DNA of 64,000 nt from positions 1 to 64,000 of the forward strand of contig JAUVWI010000003.1 in NCBI GenBank assembly GCA_030604195.1. The letters run 5' to 3'. The DNA comes from Spirochaetales bacterium (GTDB lineage: Bacteria; Spirochaetota; Spirochaetia; SZUA-6; DRHE01). A model generated the notes under the pieces. It worked only from the letters and a program-made list of their open reading frames with translations. It searched no databases and was not told where the DNA came from. Both the position numbers and the translations under genes were made by a program. Shown in pieces: positions 62,097 to 64,000 of the stretch; the first letter of the stretch is position 1, and every line of letters starts with the position of its first letter.

Positions 62097-62126
62097 TTGA
62101 CCAACATAAGGCGATCATGCTAATTT
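62097..62126 (+). promoter_or_regulatory. Promoter of tRNA-Val
   Basis: TTGACC (62097-62102) and TAATTT (62121-62126) with an 18-bp spacer, 12 bases before the tRNA. It fits a stable-RNA promoter, though the -10 is imperfect. Confidence 0.5.
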
Positions 62127-62138
62127 GCTTCGAGTTTC

Positions 62139-62211
62139 GGGCGGTTAGCTCAGTTGGGAGAGCGCCTGGTTTACACCCAGGAGGTCGTGGGTTCAAGCCC
62201 CGCATCGCCCA
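62139..62211 (+). tRNA. tRNA-Val (anticodon TAC)
   Basis: A complete cloverleaf of 73 bases. The acceptor stem GGGCGGT pairs with ATCGCCC (one G-T pair). The D arm is GCTC-AGTTGGGA-GAGC. The anticodon stem CCTGG/CCAGG encloses loop TTTACAC, which gives anticodon TAC. The T arm is GTGGG-TTCAAGC-CCCGC, and the discriminator base is A. CCA is not encoded. It reads GUA and, by wobble, other GUN valine codons. Confidence 0.97.
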
Positions 62212-62277
62212 TATTTAAATACTGGTGTTAATATTGCAAATAAACTGTAACCAGGCCAGGTTATTGCGGATTCCCTT

Positions 62278-63768
62278 ATGGCATACAAAACAGTTCTCTC
62301 AGTAACCGATCTATTCTTCAAATACTCCCAGTATGGCGGCATGGTGAGTTCTCCCCTCTTCCAGGGGTTCGATCTCTCACTTCCGCAGGGTAAGATCACT
62401 CTTATCATGGGTCCGCCGGAGAGCGGTAAAACCACTCTCTCCCGCATTCTAACCGGGCTCATACCCCGCTTTACCGGTGGTGAGCTATCCGGCAAGCTGA
62501 CTCATGGACACAAACTTCTTACTTCGCTTATGCCCTATGAGCTGCTCGAGGAGATCGGCCTGGTATTTCAGAACTCTGAGGAACAGATCTTTACCACACG
62601 CTGCGATTCCGAGATAGCTTTTGGTCTTGAATCTCTGGCTATGCCCAGGGAGAGGATCAAGGAAAGGGTTCTTAGCGCCCTGCAGTGGCTGGGACTCTCT
62701 GCTTATGAGCAGGGGAACCCCAGGAACCTTTCAGGCGGTGAAAAAAAGAAACTGCTGTTAGCCTGTCTTTTTGCCCTTGATCCCGCTATCTGGCTGCTCG
62801 ATGAGACCCTGGATGAGATTGACCGGGAGAGCAAATATAAGGTTCTCCAATATATAAGCCGTAACCGGAAAACCGCGCTGATCTTTTCTTCAAAATGGCT
62901 CGATCTTTACGGAGAGTTTGTGGATATATTCTATCTGCTCTCAGAGGGCAGGCTTCATTCAGCGGGTGAGGGCAAGCCGGAACCTGGTTTCTGGCAGAAA
63001 CTGGAGGAGCAGGGACTGCTTCTGACAAAGGAAAGCTCCGGCTCATCTCTGCGTGCTCCTGTGCCTCTGAGCAGTAAGAGAGGCTCGACCCCGCTGATTC
63101 AGGTCAGAGGGCTGAAATTCAGTTATCAAGCGAATTCCGGCCACAGTCGGGACTTTGCTCTGACCATTCCTGATTTTTCTGTTTATAAAGGGGAGATCGT
63201 GGCCCTGGCGGGGCAGAATGGTTCCGGCAAATCAACATTGGCCAGGGTATTGTGCGGTCTACTGGCGCCGCAAAGCGGGGAAATACTGATAGTTAAGGAA
63301 AGAAATCAGCAGGCAGCTGCAGTTGTAGAGCTTAAGAGTTATACCGGTTATCTCTTTCAGAATCCTGATTCTCAGATCTTTTTATCCACAGTGCATGAAG
63401 AACTTGCCTATGGTCTGAAGAATCAGGGTCGGTTAAAACCGGACGGAAAAGAGATCGAGAAACGCATTAACCGGGCAATCGAGCTTTTCAACCTGCCGGC
63501 AGCGGATTTGCCCCCGGCAATAATGAGTTACGGTACCAGGAAGCGGCTTCAGGCAGCTGTTTACTACCTGCTGGAGCGATCCCTGCTGATAATTGATGAG
63601 GGTGATTCCGGCATCTCCTTTCGCGATTACCTGAACATAGTAAAATTATTGGGGTCAGTGTCTAAGGGAATGATAATTATAACCCACAACCAGGAACTGG
63701 CCCGTTTATTAGCCCACCGGATTATATATTTAGAAGATGGCCGGATCCTGCCGGGCAGGGAGGAATAG
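62278..63768 (+). CDS. ECF-transporter ATPase, two fused nucleotide-binding domains
   Basis: 496 residues with two EcfA-type ABC domains in tandem (about 1-230 and 265-495). Domain 1: Walker A GPPESGKT, Q-loop VFQNSEEQIF, signature NLSGGEKKK, Walker B WLLDETLDEID, but SSKWLD where the switch His should be. Domain 2: GQNGSGKST, LFQNPDSQIF, a degenerate signature MSYGTRKRL, Walker B LLIIDEGD, and an intact His in IIITHNQEL. It energises vitamin or metal uptake with EcfT, encoded 3 bp downstream, and an unseen S component. The ATG at 62278 has no strong ribosome-binding site. Confidence 0.88.
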   Translation: MAYKTVLSVTDLFFKYSQYGGMVSSPLFQGFDLSLPQGKITLIMGPPESGKTTLSRILTGLIPRFTGGELSGKLTHGHKLLTSLMPYELLEEIGLVFQNSEEQIFTTRCDSEIAFGLESLAMPRERIKERVLSALQWLGLSAYEQGNPRNLSGGEKKKLLLACLFALDPAIWLLDETLDEIDRESKYKVLQYISRNRKTALIFSSKWLDLYGEFVDIFYLLSEGRLHSAGEGKPEPGFWQKLEEQGLLLTKESSGSSLRAPVPLSSKRGSTPLIQVRGLKFSYQANSGHSRDFALTIPDFSVYKGEIVALAGQNGSGKSTLARVLCGLLAPQSGEILIVKERNQQAAAVVELKSYTGYLFQNPDSQIFLSTVHEELAYGLKNQGRLKPDGKEIEKRINRAIELFNLPAADLPPAIMSYGTRKRLQAAVYYLLERSLLIIDEGDSGISFRDYLNIVKLLGSVSKGMIIITHNQELARLLAHRIIYLEDGRILPGREE

Positions 63769-63771
63769 GGG

Positions 63772-64000
63772 TTGATCAGGACTTTTTTAGAACAATTTGA
63801 TCCGCGGGCAAAATTTTTGGTGCTGCTGATCTATCTGACGCTCTTTTTCCTGCCGCTGCCTATATTAATGCTTACCGGCTACTTTGCAGCCATAGTTTTT
63901 ATAAATCTTCTTTCCCTCGGACTAAAAGGAGTCATCCGCCCTTTTCTATCCATTCTACCCATACTGCTCCTGGTCCTGCTACTGACACCTCCCTTTCAAA
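63772..64000 (+). CDS. ecfT: ECF-transporter transmembrane protein EcfT, partial (runs off the window)
   Basis: The first 76 residues of a CbiQ/EcfT-type membrane protein: FLEQFDPRAKFLVLLIYLTL is the family's typical opening (a DPRxKL motif followed by a helix), then further hydrophobic helices up to the window edge. The start is a TTG at 63772, three bases after the stop of the ATPase gene, with GGGAGG upstream. The coupling helices with the Ala-Arg-Gly motifs that contact the ATPase lie outside the window. Confidence 0.8.
   Translation, partial: MIRTFLEQFDPRAKFLVLLIYLTLFFLPLPILMLTGYFAAIVFINLLSLGLKGVIRPFLSILPILLLVLLLTPPFQ

Noticed and set aside
62033-62138. S-box or T-box riboswitch upstream of metY
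   Set aside because: The leader is about 100 bp, A+T-rich, and shows neither the conserved S-box helices nor a T-box TGGNACCGCG-like element with a terminator.

Overview
The window is a stretch of a spirochaete chromosome (phylum Spirochaetota, Treponema/Spirochaeta-like). The evidence is gene content and order. A cytoplasmic filament protein A homologue (46176-48191) is followed by a hypothetical protein and a pyruvate-phosphate-dikinase-like protein (49306-51948). It is preceded, divergently, by a von Willebrand A protein, a GlgC-like protein and a large lipoprotein. This resembles, as I recall it, the cfpA neighbourhood of Treponema pallidum (ppdK, hypothetical, cfpA, ..., vWA protein, pallilysin-related lipoprotein). 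PEGA/FecR lipoproteins, an OmpA protein and a chemotaxis transducer fit the same picture. No database search was possible.

Layout. (1) 1-20218 is an accessory region. It holds surface-glycan genes (GT2-GtrA glycosyltransferase, two GT-C-like membrane glycosyltransferases of which one is frameshifted, UDP-glucuronate decarboxylase, GDP-fucose synthase, sugar nucleotidyltransferase, glucuronokinase-like GHMP kinase, secreted DUF4838 protein, WbpE-like aminotransferase). Between them lie relics: a transposase start at the left edge, toxin-antitoxin remnants, DUF4143 ATPase fragments, and short copies of the 3' end of the fucose synthase gene and of the GHMP kinase gene. A SEC-C / SNF2 helicase / SWIM-finger / coiled-coil block lies at 6641-11820. 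(2) 20305-30167 is a sugar-acid catabolic cluster with its own GntR regulator: two LarA-type proteins, HpcH/HpaI aldolase, 2-hydroxyacid dehydrogenase, DapA-family lyase and GarR-like reductase. Its tripartite transporter genes and its iron alcohol dehydrogenase look broken by internal deletions and a frameshift. (3) 30203-46039 carries envelope proteins, an acyl-CoA-type operon (GNAT-like, thiolase-like without the catalytic cysteine, DUF35), aroC, miaB, and the lipoprotein/NrnA/GlgC-like/vWA operon. (4) 46113-58801 is the conserved spirochaetal core: cfpA, PPDK-like, TPR, MCP, purA and guaA. (5) 58802-64000 holds a broken VapBC-like pair, an intact DUF4143 ATPase behind a 29-bp dyad, metY, tRNA-Val and the start of an ECF transporter operon.

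Three themes deserve attention. The first is repeated internal deletion of genes and scattering of short gene fragments in the accessory part, which is either real genome decay or an assembly problem. The second is enzymes that keep their fold but have lost key residues: the thiolase-like protein with Pro in place of the nucleophilic Cys, the PPDK-like protein with a changed ATP-grasp half and an intact PEP half, and the ECF ATPase with one degenerate site. The third is a possible glucuronate salvage route from a secreted DUF4838 protein through a glucuronokinase-like kinase and a nucleotidyltransferase to UDP-glucuronate decarboxylase.
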